A stretch of DNA of 64,000 bases from Romanomermis culicivorax. Taxonomy: Eukaryota; Nematoda; Enoplea; Mermithida; Mermithidae. The DNA is taken from NCBI GenBank assembly GCA_963922205.1, contig CAWUHX010000005.1, positions 1,178,001 to 1,242,000 on the forward strand, read 5' to 3'. The notes under the pieces were generated by a model. The model saw only the letters and a list, made by a program, of their open reading frames with translations. It was not told where the DNA came from and made no database searches. Of the stretch, positions 48,193 through 60,830 are shown piece after piece. The position numbers were made by a program, and so were the translations under genes. Each line of letters begins with the position of its first letter. The first letter of the stretch is position 1.

Positions 48193-51100
48193 ATTCTACA
48201 ACCTTTTCTCATTATTGTTTTTTCATCAGCTGTTTTTTTACTGATATGGCAATAGATAAATTTTATCACAATATATTTCATCAGAATGAAATTTAAGACA
48301 AGTTCTATAAGAAATAAGATGCTTTCAAAACTGTTATTTTGATGAATTTGGTGATGAAAAATATGGACTACAACTTCAATAATAAGCACTTTTACACCAG
48401 AATATCAAAAGTTTTAGTTTCTTGATCTGATAAAACTTATGAAAAACAAGATTTAGGAATGTGGAATTCTTAAGTTTGGATAGTCGTACAAACCCATGCG
48501 ATCCATTAACTTGATGGATCCTGTCTAGCAGCTTTAGCAGTGACTACTAACCCTTTGAACTCATTGCTTCCGTGGAATGAACTATAAGTGATCGACAATG
48601 CATCTTTCTTTTGGTAATGATTTCATAAAAGTAGGTTTAATATTAAAAAACTAGTAAACTTATCACTGCCATCAATGGAAAATTTTTTCCTTCAGTGAAT
48701 GACAAACAGCTGAAAATATCTTTCCATAGGTTAGTTAAGTGGAGAAAACTTCTCAAGTAGCAGTCAACTATGGATGCAGTTCCATTCAAAAACAGCAAGT
48801 AACCATGATATTTTTAAGGATATCAGCCTTTCAGGGCGTTTTCAGAGCATCCATTTGAGAAAAATTCATGAGTCATTGAAAAAGTCAATAATCGTACTAT
48901 AGCAGAAAATCTTCTCCAATATTGAAATGTGTGAAACGAAATTGATGTAGAATTTTTCAAAATAGTGTATGGATTAATTTTATACAAATACTTTTCATAA
49001 AACTCTAAACAGTGAATATCCTGATCCAAAAAAATTTTAGTTTGGTTCATGTTTTGTGCATGAACTTTTATTTCATCAAGCATGAAAACTCTCAAACAAA
49101 ATTTCAGGAAATATGTGCAGGACAGTTTGTAGAGCTTTTCTGGGATTTCCAACAAGTATTTGTATTTTCTCTGGTAAAAATCAAATTACTTATATACTTT
49201 GTATCAGGATGAGTCACGCCCACAGATGGCTGTTTGACTATTTGAAATGACAACTAAGAAAGACTACAGGTATTGTGCAGGTCTTTTCTTGGTGATATAA
49301 ACAAAAAACTATGCTTGAATTGACTAGTTAAAAACTACTGTTTGGCTCAGCCTCAGGTCAGGTGCAGCAGTCCTTTCTCAGATCTGACAACAACAACAAA
49401 CTCTAAATAATATTTGGTCCCTCACAAAGCAGACCTTGTAGGAAGCTGGGACGAAAATCTGTATTGACTGGAAGATATTGGATTGGAGGTATCCTGTATG
49501 GCCCCTGACTGCAAATAAATAACACCTGAGCCTATAGCCCTTTGTGTACCTACTAACTCCTATTGAAGTATGCATATATATAAACATAAATAATATACAA
49601 AGAAAGGGGATGCACCACTAAATGTATGCAGATTAGAGATACTGTGTTAGGTGAAGGACTTGTTAAGGCAGGAGTCAGTATTAACTGAAAATACACAACA
49701 GGGGAAAACATCAATATGATCTGTCCTTTTCTTGGTGCTCATTGTTATGCAAATTTGTCAACACCAGCTGGACACCCTTCCTGAATTGCATGTCAACTTC
49801 CCAAAATTGGGAAATGGGCATCAATAGGACCCACAACACAGTTTCATGGTCTGGTCAATCAAAAAGTTAAGTTTTGAATAAAACCTATGATTCTTCTTAA
49901 AAACATAAAAATTGAAGATATTTTATTCAACAAACTGTAAAAATCCAAGTTTTGCAAGTATTGTGAACCAATAGAATAGTGCAGATGTTGTATTTTTGTG
50001 GGAACTGAAACAGTTCTACATTGCTGAAAGTTTGAAACAAGTACAACAAAATGGCAGGAATTCAGAGTTTTTAGGCGAGATTTATGGAGGTGAAAGTTTC
50101 GCAATGTTAATATTGAAAAGTTTATTAGCTCTACTTCGAATTTCAATGTCTTTCACAGTTATCAGTAACTTCCACGCTATAAGAGCAACCTTCATGTCAC
50201 AGTTGGTGTCTCATTCTCTCTTTGCACTGATTTCCTGTATTAAAGAATGTGAATCTAAAAAATCACTCCAAACATAAGTTCCCATTGTGATGCTAAATGG
50301 AAAAATGGTAAACCATCACGCGGAGGATGCCAGGAACCATTCTCTGATCTCAACAGCCCAGTTTGCATTTGTTATTATGGATTGGCCTTCCCTGGATTGG
50401 GTAACTGTGCCCAGAGATGCTTATGGAGGAAGCAAAATTGAATTGGATAATCATCCTATGTACCCATGTTTTGTTAGGTTTAAAATAGAATAAAACACAG
50501 GTTTTTTGGTGTGTAGAGAAAAAGTGAAAAAAAGTCAATACTGCATCTGCATCTCCAGACAAAGGCAATTTGTATATAAGCTATCCTCAGCCCCAAACAA
50601 TGAAAGGAAAGGCAGGCTAGAGAAAAGCTAAGGGTGAATGGTGGGCTAACAACTTCCTTATCTAGCTCCATATTTAGTCTTCAATTTGTACCATGTATTG
50701 GTCCATGATTCGGCCCACCAATTGCCCTTAGATTGCCTTGCCATTTGTTCCAGACTTTAGAATGTCATTTGCCCCACAAGTTAGCCTGGAATTCGATTCT
50801 CCATTATTCTCACTATGTCGATCAGCAGTAGCCCACTGTTTAGCCTGACAATTTCCCCATCACTATAATGACCAAAAATCAGGCAGGACAGAGTCAGCTA
50901 GACGAGGAAAGTATGTGTTAACAAGCTGGGTTAAGGTGTTATTCACAGTGTTTACAGAATGCAGAGGGTGCAAACAGTGTTAGTGTGGTGGGTAGCACAT
51001 TTATTCATGATAAGCTCCTTTTCTAATTCAATAAATTGCCCAACTTGTGATTGCTTTATCTAGACATCTAATGACAGTAGAGCATTTCTACAGTAAGATA

Positions 51101-52823
51101 TGGATAATTATTGTGGTATGTACTACATGATTTTTAGAATGGCCTGTTACAAGGACATATTGCAGTCTTCTGTTAGACATTCCATGGAATAGCATGTCCT
51201 TATACAAAGATTATGTTCAGAGTAACGTTGTACATGCACATCTCAGTTTTGAAAATCAAGGTGGATTCGCCAGTAGGTCCCCTCTGCCACTGCCTCATTC
51301 TCTGCACTGGGTCACTTTAGCAACCAGTTCATGAATTTGTTACTGTAATCACAAAAATGTCGTCATCTAGACATGAGAATACATAGTTCATAGTTACAAA
51401 GATGTTAAATGGATCAGACAGCAGTCCAATCTTTGTGAGTTCTGGCCTAGCAAAGATCTTGCATCACACCTGACAATGCTTGAACCTTCTGTGGACTGTG
51501 AAGATACTGCATCAATACAAACAACAATCATTTGGCAGTATCATACATTAAATGTCCTGTGGAAGGAAAACACCACTACTTAGTTATGGGGTTCTTCATG
51601 CTAATGATACATTTCACAAAAAACCACATTTTGATGATACTAATTACACCTATCGAAGTTTGTTTATTCCTATTCTGGGAGTAAAGTTCTGAGAAAATTT
51701 TGAATTTGTGTATTCTGAAGCGTTTAGAAATTAACTCTCCATATGATTCCAAAATAGAAGTTATAAATTCACAGTCTAGAAGGATCTAATTATGTGAAAA
51801 AACTTATTCCTGAGCAATTCATGAATAAGAGAAAACAGAAATTCTCCAATCTTCAAAACAAAAATTAAAGTCTGACTTTCTCAATTTTCTGCTAAATAAA
51901 GACCATTAATGATTATGAAATGATATGTGATAATTACAGTCCAGCACACAAACAATGCCACATTTGTGTTTGAAATTCAAACAATCCTGGAACAAATGGA
52001 CAAGCTTTGCTCAAATGATTCTCAAACATTACAAACAGTGTTTGAAGCAACTTGGTTTGTCATGTTTTTCCTAAATGTGTCTGAATAATGTTTGTGACCC
52101 TTTCTCGAAGTGTTTGTGGATTGTTTGAGGCAACAGTAATAAATAGAAAAACCACTGCTGAAACGCGCCACAAGTTGACAAGATTGATGAACCTGTGAGT
52201 CTGTTATGACCATACATGCATGTAGAGGGTGTAGGGGAGTAAACCCGGATACCTGAGATTCTGGCCATCCCTCTTGGGCCAAAAAAATCATCAAATTCGG
52301 CCTTCCTGAACTCTTTCTGAGATCACTTTTTTGATGGTTTTTGTGCATATTTTGTATGAAAAACAAGATTTCAGAACTATTTTTTTGGTTTTTTGCTCAC
52401 TGAACCTCTACCCCTGGATAAAAAGTCCATGGACCCTCCCCCTACAAAATTCTTGGGGTGCATGTCTGGTTATGCCAAAGGTTATTCTAATTTTCGTTTG
52501 CTTTCCTTTATTGAAAAACATCTATTTACTATAAAATTATTGTTATACACAAATGAAGCCCCCAAATTGTGGGTTACTGTATTTTCATGTGAAAATTCGA
52601 TATCTGTCATACATGTGTACCTGCATTAAAACATCTAGACATCCAACAATTTGGAATGAAAAATTGCAACAAGCTTTCATACTGTAATTGTCAACTTTGC
52701 AGATAAGCAATTGATAAAAATTTCACTTAACTGAATGCTTGAGTTATACTCCATTCATTTTGAAATGATTGATGCAGCAAAGCAGTCAAACTATCATCAA
52801 GAATTATGGGAGACTCTTTAGTT
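48193..52823. other. long stretch without recognised genes
   Basis: Read in all frames; the reading frames present are short and without recognisable motifs. No terminal repeats, RNA genes or tandem arrays were identified. Confidence 0.45.
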
Positions 52824-53084
52824 CTATTCAATAAATTTTTTCTTCATAGTACTGGCCTCTTGACAATTACTCTTTCCAATCATTTCAAGATTATTGATTT
52901 GAAAATGTCTAATGAAGTTGCATTTGTCAAAATGTGTTGCTGATATATTGTAGTCAAATTCAGATGAAATTTTGTTGGCTAACTGCCACCCAGTCATTTC
53001 ATTATCCTCATTCATCTGTACCTCAATAAAATCCAAAATATAATTGGGTGTCTTGATGGATTTATGTTTTTGTTTGTTCATCAA
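52824..53084 (-). pseudogene. transposase helix-turn-helix fragment (Tc1/IS630-like)
   Basis: An 86-residue frame with DFIEVQMNEDNEMTGWQLAN followed by KISSEFDYNISATHFDKCNF. This fits the N-terminal helix-turn-helix of Tc1/IS630-type transposases, in which a D-x-E-x-T-A-x-x-L helix is followed by a recognition helix after I-S. No DDE/DDD catalytic part was found next to it, so it is at most a fragment. Confidence 0.4.
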
Positions 53085-53276
53085 ATGTCTCCGAACTCTG
53101 TATCACATAATTAAACGATGCACACCCGACTAATGAAGCACAATTTTTTAATTCGTATAAAATTTTTTGACTATTGATCTGTCCTTCAGTCCCTTCTTGT
53201 GCAGTCTCATTATTGTTCGACAGTGTAGGAACTATAATGCTTCAACTGATGGGAATATAGATTCAGGTCAAACAAT

Positions 53277-53482
53277 CTTAGAAGAGACATGCCAGAAAAC
53301 AAGTGAATGGTCAGCTAGTAGAGAATGTATGACACATTATACTGTAGGTTAAATTTCAGTTACTGTAATGATTAATCAACCATGAATGAAGGTAGCTTTA
53401 GAAAAAAACAGAAATTGTGCCAAATTTAAAGATTGACGGGAATGACCAAAAGTGTTGTAAAATGCTGAAAATTAAACACTAT
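53277..53482 (+). repeat. repeat R2, left half (interrupted by Harbinger)
   Basis: Matches 35300-35504. It lies at the end of a plus-strand frame (53167-53352) that reads EETCQKTSEWSASRECMTHY and stops at a plausible donor (CTGTAG|GTTAAA). Ends with target TAT at 53480-53482. Confidence 0.88.
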
Positions 53483-53724
53483 GGACCGAATTCCTAAAGG
53501 AGTGCCAGACTAGGGCTAGGCTAGGGCTATTTTTTGACCTAGCACAGGCTAGCTGGTCCACCATTTGTCTGCAGATTTAGTTTGCCCAGGCTAAATCAAG
53601 AGTGCTATTCCAAAAGGCGTGCTAGTACTAGATTTTCTAGCACGGGTTAACCTCAGACTGAACTTGTGCTATTCACATTTATGGAAAGAATTTATTTCTT
53701 TGTGCCTTTGTCAACAACTGAAAA

Positions 53725-55480
53725 ATGAGTCCAAAAAGTCGAGATTCAAATTTTTATGATGAAGTTTATTTTTTGATGGAATGTCTGGGACAAGTGGTTA
53801 ATATAATCAAAAACAAGCGAACTGATTCCACAACCATTCAAGCAAAAAAGAAAGCATGGGATCAGATTGTGGATTTATTGGCCAAAAACCCCAACTGTCA
53901 GAAAAGATCTATAAGGCAGCTTCATGACAAATGGAAGAGATTAAAGCAGGTAAACAAAAATTTGCAAATAATTAGAAATATCGATTAATTATGGCCCTGA
54001 GCTTTGCAAGTCCTTGTAGATTATCACCATTATCATTATCATGATCACCCACTTCCGTTTCTTCCAATTCGTCATCCTCGGGGTCAATACTATTATTCAG
54101 GATCAGTGATAAATTGTGCAAAACTGCACAGCTACGATAACTGCAGAGCATTTGGCTGGACTGAATCTAAGTTTGAGTGACAAGCACGGAAAAGGACACT
54201 TCAAAATTCCATTTAGACATTCTATGACCATTCTTGTTGAAGAATGAGCAAGGTTGTAATGTTTTCAGCTGGTGTTGTGGCAGAAGCTAATGAAGTCAGA
54301 ATATAGGGCAAACATGGATACCCAGGATCTCTGAGGATGTTAAATTTCTTTGGAATCTGCTCAAGTTTCGTTTTATGATTCAATTCCTTGAAGATGCGGG
54401 AGTCATGGGTGCTACCTTCCCAACTAGCAACAATATTTCTGATTTTAAGATTGGCATAACAAAGCAGTTGAATGTTTTCTTATAACCAGCCTTTGCAATT
54501 CCAGTATAATTCATTATCGACTCCTCCTGGCTCTTGTATTGGCATGTGAGTGCAATCAATGGCACCCAGTACACCAGGGAACCCTCCCATCTGATAAAAC
54601 TTATGCTGCAAATCCTCGAACTCCTTGAGGTTGGGGAACTTGATGTAGGTTGATCGCAATGTGGCAATTTCAGCAATAACTTTATGCACAAATTTGGACA
54701 CAGCTCCTTGTGAAACTCCATGATTGTCATCAAAATCGGTTTGAAATCCACCAGAGGCCGCAAAACGCAGGGTTGTCAGAATCTGTACATCAGTAGCTAA
54801 TGCAAAAGTTTTGAACAGGAAATGAAGAAGAAAGTTTGTGAATTCAAAAATCTGAAAAAATCGACAGCACCTCCAGGAATTCCAGATACATATCAAAGAA
54901 TTTATGAATTGATTCCCGGGCAATTCGAAAGAATTCCAAGAAATTTTGATGATGATGCCGAGTCTTATGACAAAACATCTGATCAGTTCGAAAATTTGCA
55001 CACTGACCAACTTGATCAAGACAGGGTCACAGAATTTGATTCAGAGATGCCCCAATCACAAAGTAGCGCTTAAATACAATTAGGATGTAAAATTTTGCAC
55101 TGTTAGGCCTGAGAATTTTTACTTTTTTGTAATTTAAGCATTGACATCTATGGTTGCTTCTGAAGAACCCAATATATCAAAGGTTCCAAAGTCTACAACG
55201 AAGCATGCTATTAGAGAAAGTTTGCCACTATTTGATTTCAGGCGGCAGCACATGGAAGCCGAACATCAAATGAAGTTGAAGCCAATGTAAGAAGAATTGG
55301 ATAATGTGAAAGTTTTGCACAATTTGCATGTCGAAGCTGTCAAAGAACAAATCAAAGCTTCAAAGGCAAAATTTGCTTTTCAGACAAATTCAAGGAACCT
55401 TTGGAACATTTGCCCCACAATTTTCGGCTGCAGCACCACTACCAGTTCCGTTCTTCTTCAATCAACCCGGAAATGTCGAA
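53725..55480 (+). pseudogene. Harbinger Myb/zeste-like DNA-binding protein, spliced, lightly damaged
   Basis: Accessory DNA-binding protein of Harbinger elements. Exon 1 (53725-53949) encodes a Myb/SANT-type region with RTDSTTIQAKKKAWDQIVD and RSIRQLHDKWKRLKQ, ending at CAG|GTAAAC. An 869-bp intron (53950-54818) ends TTGAACAG. Exon 2 (from 54819) continues in phase with EMKKKVCEFKNLKKS, then STAPPGIPDTYQRIYELIPG and FDDDAESY, the typical C-terminal part of zeste-like Myb proteins. A stop closes this frame at 55071-55073, or a further splice joins a helical piece at 55151-55480 (DFRRQHMEAEHQMKLK, HNLHVEAVKEQIKASK), which contains one in-frame stop near 55290. Exon 2 and this last piece lie within the intron of the opposite-strand transposase. 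Exons 1 and 2 are convincing; the 3' end is less certain. Confidence 0.75.
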
Positions 55481-55856
55481 AGTGTTATCACTGGATTTTA
55501 TGGAAACAAAAGTAATAGAGTGACATCTGTCAATTCATTGACTTATATGAATATTTAATCATCTGTTCCTTGTTCCTTTTGATACAGCATGCAAAGACTG
55601 TAAAGAAAAAAATTGTTTTTACTTGTATTTCAGGTGATAAAGCTTGATGTCGATTTGTTAATCCTTTAATTCTATCATATAATATGTGAATAATTTCTCG
55701 GCAGGCAGGTTTTCCAAATCGATATTGTAAATAAAAATCTCGATCATTTTAAATTTCAAACGGATCAACAGGGCTTATAATATTAACACCCAAATCATCA
55801 ACAACCTGATCTTCTTTAATATTGTCAACAAATTCAATAAAATCGACTGCCTCCAT
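54103..55856 (-). pseudogene. Harbinger transposase (HARBI1-like DDE), two exons, three lesions
   Basis: Exon 1 (55856-55623) starts MEAVDFIEFVDNIKED and includes DRDFYLQYRFGKPACREII and HQALSPEIQ, ending at CAA|GTAAAA. A single stop lies at 55749-55751. Exon 2 (from 54782, after GATGTACAG) joins in phase with ILTTLRFAASGGFQTDF, then VSQGAVSKFVHKV and the first catalytic Asp in PGVLGAIDCTHMPIQEPG. A second stop lies at 54480-54482. The second Asp is in GSTHDSRIF and a third region is LRDPGYP. After a frameshift near 54258 the catalytic Glu appears in SSTRMVIECLNGILK. All catalytic positions are present, but the three lesions make it non-functional as read. The intron (54783-55622) contains the Myb exons of the other strand. 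Confidence 0.88.
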
Positions 55857-56060
55857 TTTACTTAACATGAAAATTGATTTAACTGCCCCTGCTAGGTCTA
55901 AAGTTTCAGCTAGAAGAGATGATTTTTAGCTCGAGTTTAGCCCACATTTAGCCTAGCCTTCCTTTTGGAATACCATCTTGGGCTAAACTTTCGATTTAGT
56001 TGGACTTTAGCACGAGTTTTGTCCCGTGCTAAAGTTAGCCCACATTTATTAATTTGGCCC

Positions 56061-56300
56061 TATGTGACAATACATTTCATAGCTTTAAGTATCTGTGAAA
56101 CATGGCTTCCCATTCCAAAAGACAGAAAAAAGAGAAAACCCATGCTCTAGTGGATTTTGACAATGGAACATGGTCCGTCATCAATATCAAAAAATTAAAA
56201 GGAAGTCCTATCGACAAACGGCAAAAATTTTTTGTAACATGGCTGAATATTGGACAAGTTTCCGGAGTAGTGTGGGTTTAACAGGTTCAAGTGAATAGGT
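56061..56300 (+). repeat. repeat R2, right half, with a 59-codon frame
   Basis: Continues the R2 copy after Harbinger. From 56102 a frame reads MASHSKRQKKEKTHALVDFD, then GTWSVINIKKLKGSPIDKRQ and FFVTWLNIG, ending near 56281. Such an ALV-x-F/D-D-x-G-T-W-S-V beginning is found in repeated invertebrate proteins of unknown role. The copy at 35543 is frameshifted. A candidate acceptor (CATTTCATAG) lies just upstream. Confidence 0.6.
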
Positions 56301-59300
56301 TTCAGACGACCGATTTGATGAGGAGTAATTACGAATTAATGAAGTTGGATAAAAAATTTTCCATGCAACTGCAAATTGAATAATTAACAATGATATTAGT
56401 TACTGCAATATTGTATATTTTTCAGATCAGAATTATATCACCACTGATGCTTGATATTTATAATTTTGCTATGAAAAGAAAGAAGCACACTATTTCAAAG
56501 CTCATGGTTAGAAAAATAGTTCATTGAGACGGTTTTACTCGATCTGCATTTTATATGATCGAGAAATTGGTCCATCTCATCTTTGTTGAAACTTCCCGGG
56601 GCCGAAAAATGATGCGTTTCATGTAATCAAAATGATGAAAATTTTCAGCTTTCGAAATTTCGGCCATGGCTTCTAGGCTGCTATGGGTGTTGGATGATGT
56701 GACTGACTTTTGGGTTTATACAAAGGAAGTTGCAACAGTTTAACTACAGGCTAACAAAACACAACCAACACTCTCTCACCTTCACCAGTACTTTTCTAAG
56801 CCTCAGTCAGAACAATCTGACCTCTACTTCAGAAGTCCCTACTCTTGTCTCCAATAATCCTTACCTTATTGAATCTTCCCCTATGCTCACAGAACATAAA
56901 AATTGAGTGTGGAGTTTGTATTGGGTGGAAACGACATTGATGCCAATACAACAAAATTAAAAAAACGTATAGGTGAAAAAAAATTTAAAAAAACGTAATA
57001 CAACAAAATAAAAAACATTCAATAATAATTCCCAAAAACACATGAAGAAAGTATTTTCAAAAAAACGTGAAACAGTGGCATCACAAATCTATGTATCTTT
57101 TTCTTTTTGCCACTTTTGGCTGGGTCCACCGCCTGGGCACTCAGGCTGTAACTAGAACACGTGCACCTACAGTAAGCCTGGCATGGCAACATCTTGTTAA
57201 CCATTTTTTTGTTGTTTTCAGCCAAAAATTCTTTCGCTAGATCTATAATGGACAATTTTTCATAGCTGTTGTGAAAGAATTTGGAAAAATTATTAAACTA
57301 TCAGGATGGTTTTACTGTCCAAGCCTCATTTAGGCCAAGTAATGCAGTGGGAAATTTCAGAATTTTCACGAAACATCTTGAAAATTATGCTAAAAAAGTA
57401 ATCCTGGATCAAAATTAAACTGTACGGAATATCAGCTAATAATCCTCCATTTAGTGAAAATATGTTTTTTTGATCAGTTATTTGCTGAAAGTTTGCAATC
57501 TTAGGGTTCAAACCTGAAACTCCCATCCGAATTCATCTCTCTCTCTCTCTCTCTCTCTCGATCTTAAATTTCGAATTTTGCAAACAGAATTCAAAAAGTA
57601 AATGCATTTGCTCAATAATCTGGAAATATTTGTGTATGAATTTCATTAAGTTTTCAATCAAAACTGCATTGTTACTTCAGAAGTGTGAAAATGATTTTTT
57701 TTGTGAAAATTAGCTCAAATTCTGTTCCAAATATTGATTTACAAAAGCTTCTAATGTGAACATTGTTGATCGAATCTTGAAACACATAATATTTGGGGAA
57801 CCTTGATTTCCTATTGAAAATTAATAGGATTTCCGTACCAAAAGCCTTGATTTTTTCCCAAAAAATCCAAATAAGTTTGGAATTTTTAATTTTGAAGTTT
57901 TTTATTGAATTCTGATTTTGATATTTCTTGTATATTATACTACTCGGAGAGAAATTTTCTGTCAGAAATTCGAATTTAATGATTTTGGAGTTTTTCTTTA
58001 AATTAAGTAGAATGTAAAATCCTGGCTTCAGATTGCTAAATTTTTCATTGAATTCTGGAATATCCTTAAGAAACCATAGATTGTATTTGTCGAAAAATGA
58101 CAGTTTTGATAAGGATTTTGTTTATTGTTTAAATAAAAGAATGCTGTGATTATGCATGAAAGTTGACCCTTTCCAAAAAGTGTCGATTCAGTTTTTTTCG
58201 AAACTCTGAATTTCGCTGGATTTTGGTCTTGCAAGCTGAAATGCAAATTCTGCGGTCCAGACCCCAGATTCAAACCTAGAAAGTAATCAATCACAAAGCG
58301 AAGTTCAATTCAAGAATTTAGAATAAATTTCTGAGTTAAAATTTCTGGAGAAAATAAAAAAATGTAAATTTAAGGATCAAAATTATCTAACATGAAGTTT
58401 TGAATCAATGATCATATTCTAGAATATAGAACCTAAATCATGATGAACTGCAATCCTAAATTCTCTTAGCAAAATGCTGGAGTAATAGATATATTCTCAG
58501 AACATTGCATCGAAATCCAAAACCTGGAAGCTAAATTCAAATTCTAATGTCTAAAAATACCAACTCTAACGTCTAGAGCTTGCGGCGATTCCAGAACTTA
58601 GAGGTAAAATTTTAAAATCTGAAACAAAATTCTTGGTTCTCAGCAGAAATCTAAATGCAAAATTATATAATAATCTGAGTTTTCAGCATTTAATTTCAGA
58701 ATAGAACGATTTAAAATCTAGCCTCAACTTGTTTTTTTTCATTTTTGACCATTTTTGTTTAAAAATAAATTTAAAATCGTAACTTTTATACGTATTTTTT
58801 TAACAAAGTATTTTCCTATCAAATGATGCACTGAGACTGATCTCTCTTCTGGCATTTTTGATCTAAAATCACTTTTTTCTTTTGAAATATTTGATGTTTG
58901 TTAGCTCTTTGTAGTTTTGAAATGACTATTTTCTAAAAACAGATGTCATTTTTTAGCTGTTTTTTAGTTCAAAGAATCACCATTTTCGATGAAAAATTTA
59001 TACTTGTAGCATTTTTTGTTGGTGAAATCAACTGTTATGACCCGAAAATTGTCATTTCCGATTTCAATAAGGATTTTCTGTGGAAAAAATTGTATTCTCG
59101 AATGGTATTTGACCGAAAATTTTGTGCTAGAAAAGTAGGCATTTTTGGTTTTTCTTGTTCTATTTTTAGGATCAGTTTTTTCAATATGGAATCTCTACTC
59201 AATCATGTCTAATTTTGGCCGATTTTTCATTGTCGTTTTTTGAAGTTGCACAAGCCTTTGAAGAATCAGTGTATGGCAAATCGCGTGATCAAATCGATCA

Positions 59301-59973
59301 TATCATCGATTGGATTGAAAAAAGACATGAAACATGTAGAAAATCAGGTACGATGAAAAAACAAATACTTATGTGGAGATTTTCTGAAAATGTCCTCAAT
59401 ACTTTTTTTTAAATTGAAAAAAATCTATTTTTTTCTTATTATCCGAGGAATAAACAATGAGAAGATATATTTTTCAGAGTGCTAGAATATCAAAACCCTA
59501 AAACAGTTTCAAAATTTTTTCTTATCATTTTCGCTTTTTTCCCAAATCTGTTTATCGAGATTGAGTTTATGCTGATTTTCTAACTGGTTAGCAAATTGAA
59601 AAAATCAGCTGATTGCTCATGTTTGACTATCAATACAGAGTAAAAAATTAGGGAACAAGTTTTAAAAAAAATCATGTTTCAGTTGACAAATAATCTCAAA
59701 ATAGAATGCTTGATTCTAGATAACCTGCTTTTGTTTTTTAAGCTTTGTTGGCCGAAAAACAAACTCCTAAACAGACTTCCTAGTAAATGTGGAAAGGCGA
59801 ACATCCTCTGAGGACAATTGGGGAACTTGGCACAGATTTCATGTAAACATAGTTTAAATCATTCAGAGCATAATAAGTCAGAGGCCACTACATTGACTTC
59901 TATGATAAGTAATTTTAGTAAATTGTTGGCAAGTATTCAAAGACAGCTGACTGCTAGGGTTACTGTAAGTGCA
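56301..59973. other. gene-poor region
   Basis: No recognised gene. Low-complexity A-rich sequence with AAAAAACGTA-like repeats occurs at about 56940-57020. A 65-codon frame at 59215-59412 (EESVYGKSRDQIDHIIDWIE) has a protein-like composition but no family I recognise. Another at 59818-60018 runs into the 854-bp repeat. Confidence 0.45.
57536..57559. repeat. (TC)12 microsatellite
   Basis: Uninterrupted TC dinucleotide run. Confidence 0.97.
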
Positions 59974-60827
59974 CCAAGCAAGAAATCCAGAAAAGACCTG
60001 AAATTTGATTTTGGATGATCATTTTTTCTGAGATATTACAATAGTTACAAGTTTATCTCATTATAGTGAGGTGAAGCCAATACTAGCAAAATACAGCCAC
60101 TGACATACACTTACACTATTCCTTGGGCTTAGAGGCAAAGTTCAGCTCCAGAAGGATGTGAGCAAAGGCACATTGGTGCAGGCTAGGCACCTATCCTGGG
60201 AATTTGGTTCTAAATTGCCATTTTCACTTCAGGAATTTAATCAGCCATCAAGATTTTAAAGTATAGTTTACAGAATGTAGCCTACATTTTGGAAAAGACA
60301 GTCAGGAAAAAATTTTTCTGGATTGGTCTGGTGGGTTATGGACAACGTTTCTTCTGAATACATTTGCTGAGTGAATTATGTTATTACATCCTGGACCTTT
60401 TACTGAAACTATTCTTTGATCTTTATTCGGGATGGAAATGTCCTCGCTGGACACATAAGCTGAGCCGAATTAACCAACAACAACAAAATCAGAAGCCACA
60501 TTCGATCTGACTAGGCAACTTGAACTGGATGTGGAATATCTGCTCAACGCGAAAAATCATTCTCTGATGAATGCTACTCCATTATCTGAAGGAGAAGTCG
60601 TTCATCAAGGACAATCTGAATCAATCGGATCAACTGACACACTTTTCCCTAAAGTGCACACTCTTAAAGGGTCCTCTCCTAATCAAGAGCAAAGTTTTGC
60701 TGCTCACTACTGACAATTGGCATCAATCATGAATGCATAAGTGGAATAAAAAAGGTGTATTCTTGTTGGTATATAAGCTAGGATTAGGCTATCTGATCCA
60801 GAATTGTCGATCTTTTACATCAAATTT
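59974..60827 (+). repeat. 854-bp repeat R3, copy B
   Basis: Same length and almost the same sequence as 47339-48192, including the frame at 60531-60713. It ends directly where readable hAT transposase sequence begins, so it may be an insertion or a shared border within that element. Confidence 0.93.
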
Positions 60828-60830
60828 GGT

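Larger units (their letters stand above)
53483..56060. mobile_element. PIF/Harbinger DNA transposon, 2578 bp, two genes
   Basis: Bounded by a 3-bp target duplication TAT (53480-53482 and 56061-56063), with short imperfect terminal inverted repeats GGACCGAATT and GGGCCAAATT. Subterminal regions on both sides are rich in GCTAG/AGCCTAG/GTGCTA-like motifs. The empty site is preserved in the R2 copy at 35502. It carries a Myb/zeste-like gene on the plus strand and a DDE transposase gene on the minus strand, as expected for Harbinger, with exons interleaved. Confidence 0.93.

Noticed and set aside
52022..52366. 114-codon minus-strand frame
   Set aside because: No motif, no homology recognised and no support from neighbours; treated as chance.
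54480..55019. 180-codon minus-strand frame read as one exon of the Harbinger transposase
   Set aside because: Only the part below 54782 matches the transposase. The upstream part is antisense to Myb exon 2, and the true N-terminal exon is at 55623-55856.
47339..60827. The 854-bp repeats as a pair of LTRs
   Set aside because: They do not start TG and end CA, have no primer-binding site or polypurine tract next to them, and no gag-pol lies between.
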